Source of the DNA: Oscillospiraceae bacterium
Lineage (GTDB): Bacteria > Bacillota > Clostridia > Oscillospirales > Oscillospiraceae
Assembly: GCA_017378975.1 (NCBI GenBank)
Contig: JAFNXT010000335.1
Location: forward strand, 1 to 5,816
Reading direction: 5' to 3'
DNA: 5,816 bases
The position numbers were made by a program, and so were the translations under genes. This document shows positions 5,748-5,816 of the stretch, piece after piece. Position 1 is the stretch's first letter. Each line of letters starts with the position of its first letter. The notes beneath the pieces were generated by a model, which was not told the DNA's origin, did not search any database, and was given only the letters and a program-made list of their open reading frames with translations.

Positions 5748-5775
5748 CCGGGTATGCCCGGATCCTCCGGATCCG
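5748..5775. repeat. Two overlapping, mutually exclusive small hairpins
   Basis: CCGGG (5748-5752) can pair with CCCGG (5757-5761), and CGGATCC (5759-5765) can pair with GGATCCG (5769-5775) across TCC. The two stems share bases 5759-5761, so only one can form fully at a time. No expression platform, T-tract or downstream gene in the right orientation is visible, so this is recorded as structure only. Confidence 0.45.
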
Positions 5776-5779
5776 TGAA

Positions 5780-5800
5780 GGGAGGGTCAGTGACCCTCCC
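5780..5800. repeat. Perfect 10-bp inverted repeat with GGGTCA core
   Basis: GGGAGGGTCA at 5780-5789 is complementary to TGACCCTCCC at 5791-5800 around a single G. As RNA it would form a 7-8 bp stem with a small loop. The GGGTCA/TGACCC core is shared with the hairpin at 5691-5713. It lies 16 bases from the window end, so any continuation of the repeat cluster cannot be seen. Confidence 0.6.
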
Positions 5801-5816
5801 CTCCAGTGAAAGATGC

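Noticed and set aside
5584..5800. CRISPR array
   Set aside because: The palindromes differ from one another and spacing is irregular. There is no identical repeat with unique spacers and no cas gene.

Overview
The window carries two convergent gene clusters for nucleotide metabolism. GC is high, there are strong AGGAGG-type ribosome binding sites, and class III (oxygen-sensitive) ribonucleotide reductase genes are present. GC-rich hairpin repeats containing GCGAAGCGA or GGGTCA/TGACCC cores sit between genes. Together these suggest a strictly anaerobic gut Clostridia genome of the Oscillospiraceae/Ruminococcaceae type. This placement is inferred from sequence character, not from a database match.

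Plus strand, 1-2356: the 3' part of a pyrimidine biosynthesis operon. It holds the C-terminal 97 residues of PyrF (OMP decarboxylase), then PyrE (orotate phosphoribosyltransferase), PyrB and PyrI (catalytic and regulatory chains of aspartate carbamoyltransferase). pyrE-pyrB and pyrB-pyrI overlap by 1 and 4 bases. A perfect 12-bp hairpin, probably a dispersed repeat, separates pyrF from pyrE. Together these genes supply the first committed step and the last two steps of UMP synthesis.

2357-2413: a short convergent gap filled by a perfect 17-bp hairpin that probably terminates both operons.

Minus strand, 5375-2414: an anaerobic ribonucleotide reduction operon, nrdD - small ORF - nrdG. The large NrdD (760 aa) has the ATP-cone, the catalytic barrel and a zinc-ribbon-like end, but stops before the usual C-terminal glycyl-radical segment. 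That segment (RRITGYLVG ... RVKH) is instead a separate 53-aa gene with its own strong Shine-Dalgarno, followed by nrdG, the radical-SAM activase that would install the glycyl radical. This split enzyme is the most notable point of the window. Upstream of nrdD are two NrdR-box-like palindromes exactly 32 bp apart, overlapping a candidate promoter.

5475-5816: no gene is visible. The stretch is a C-rich leader followed by a mosaic of at least five short perfect hairpins that look like dispersed intergenic repeats.
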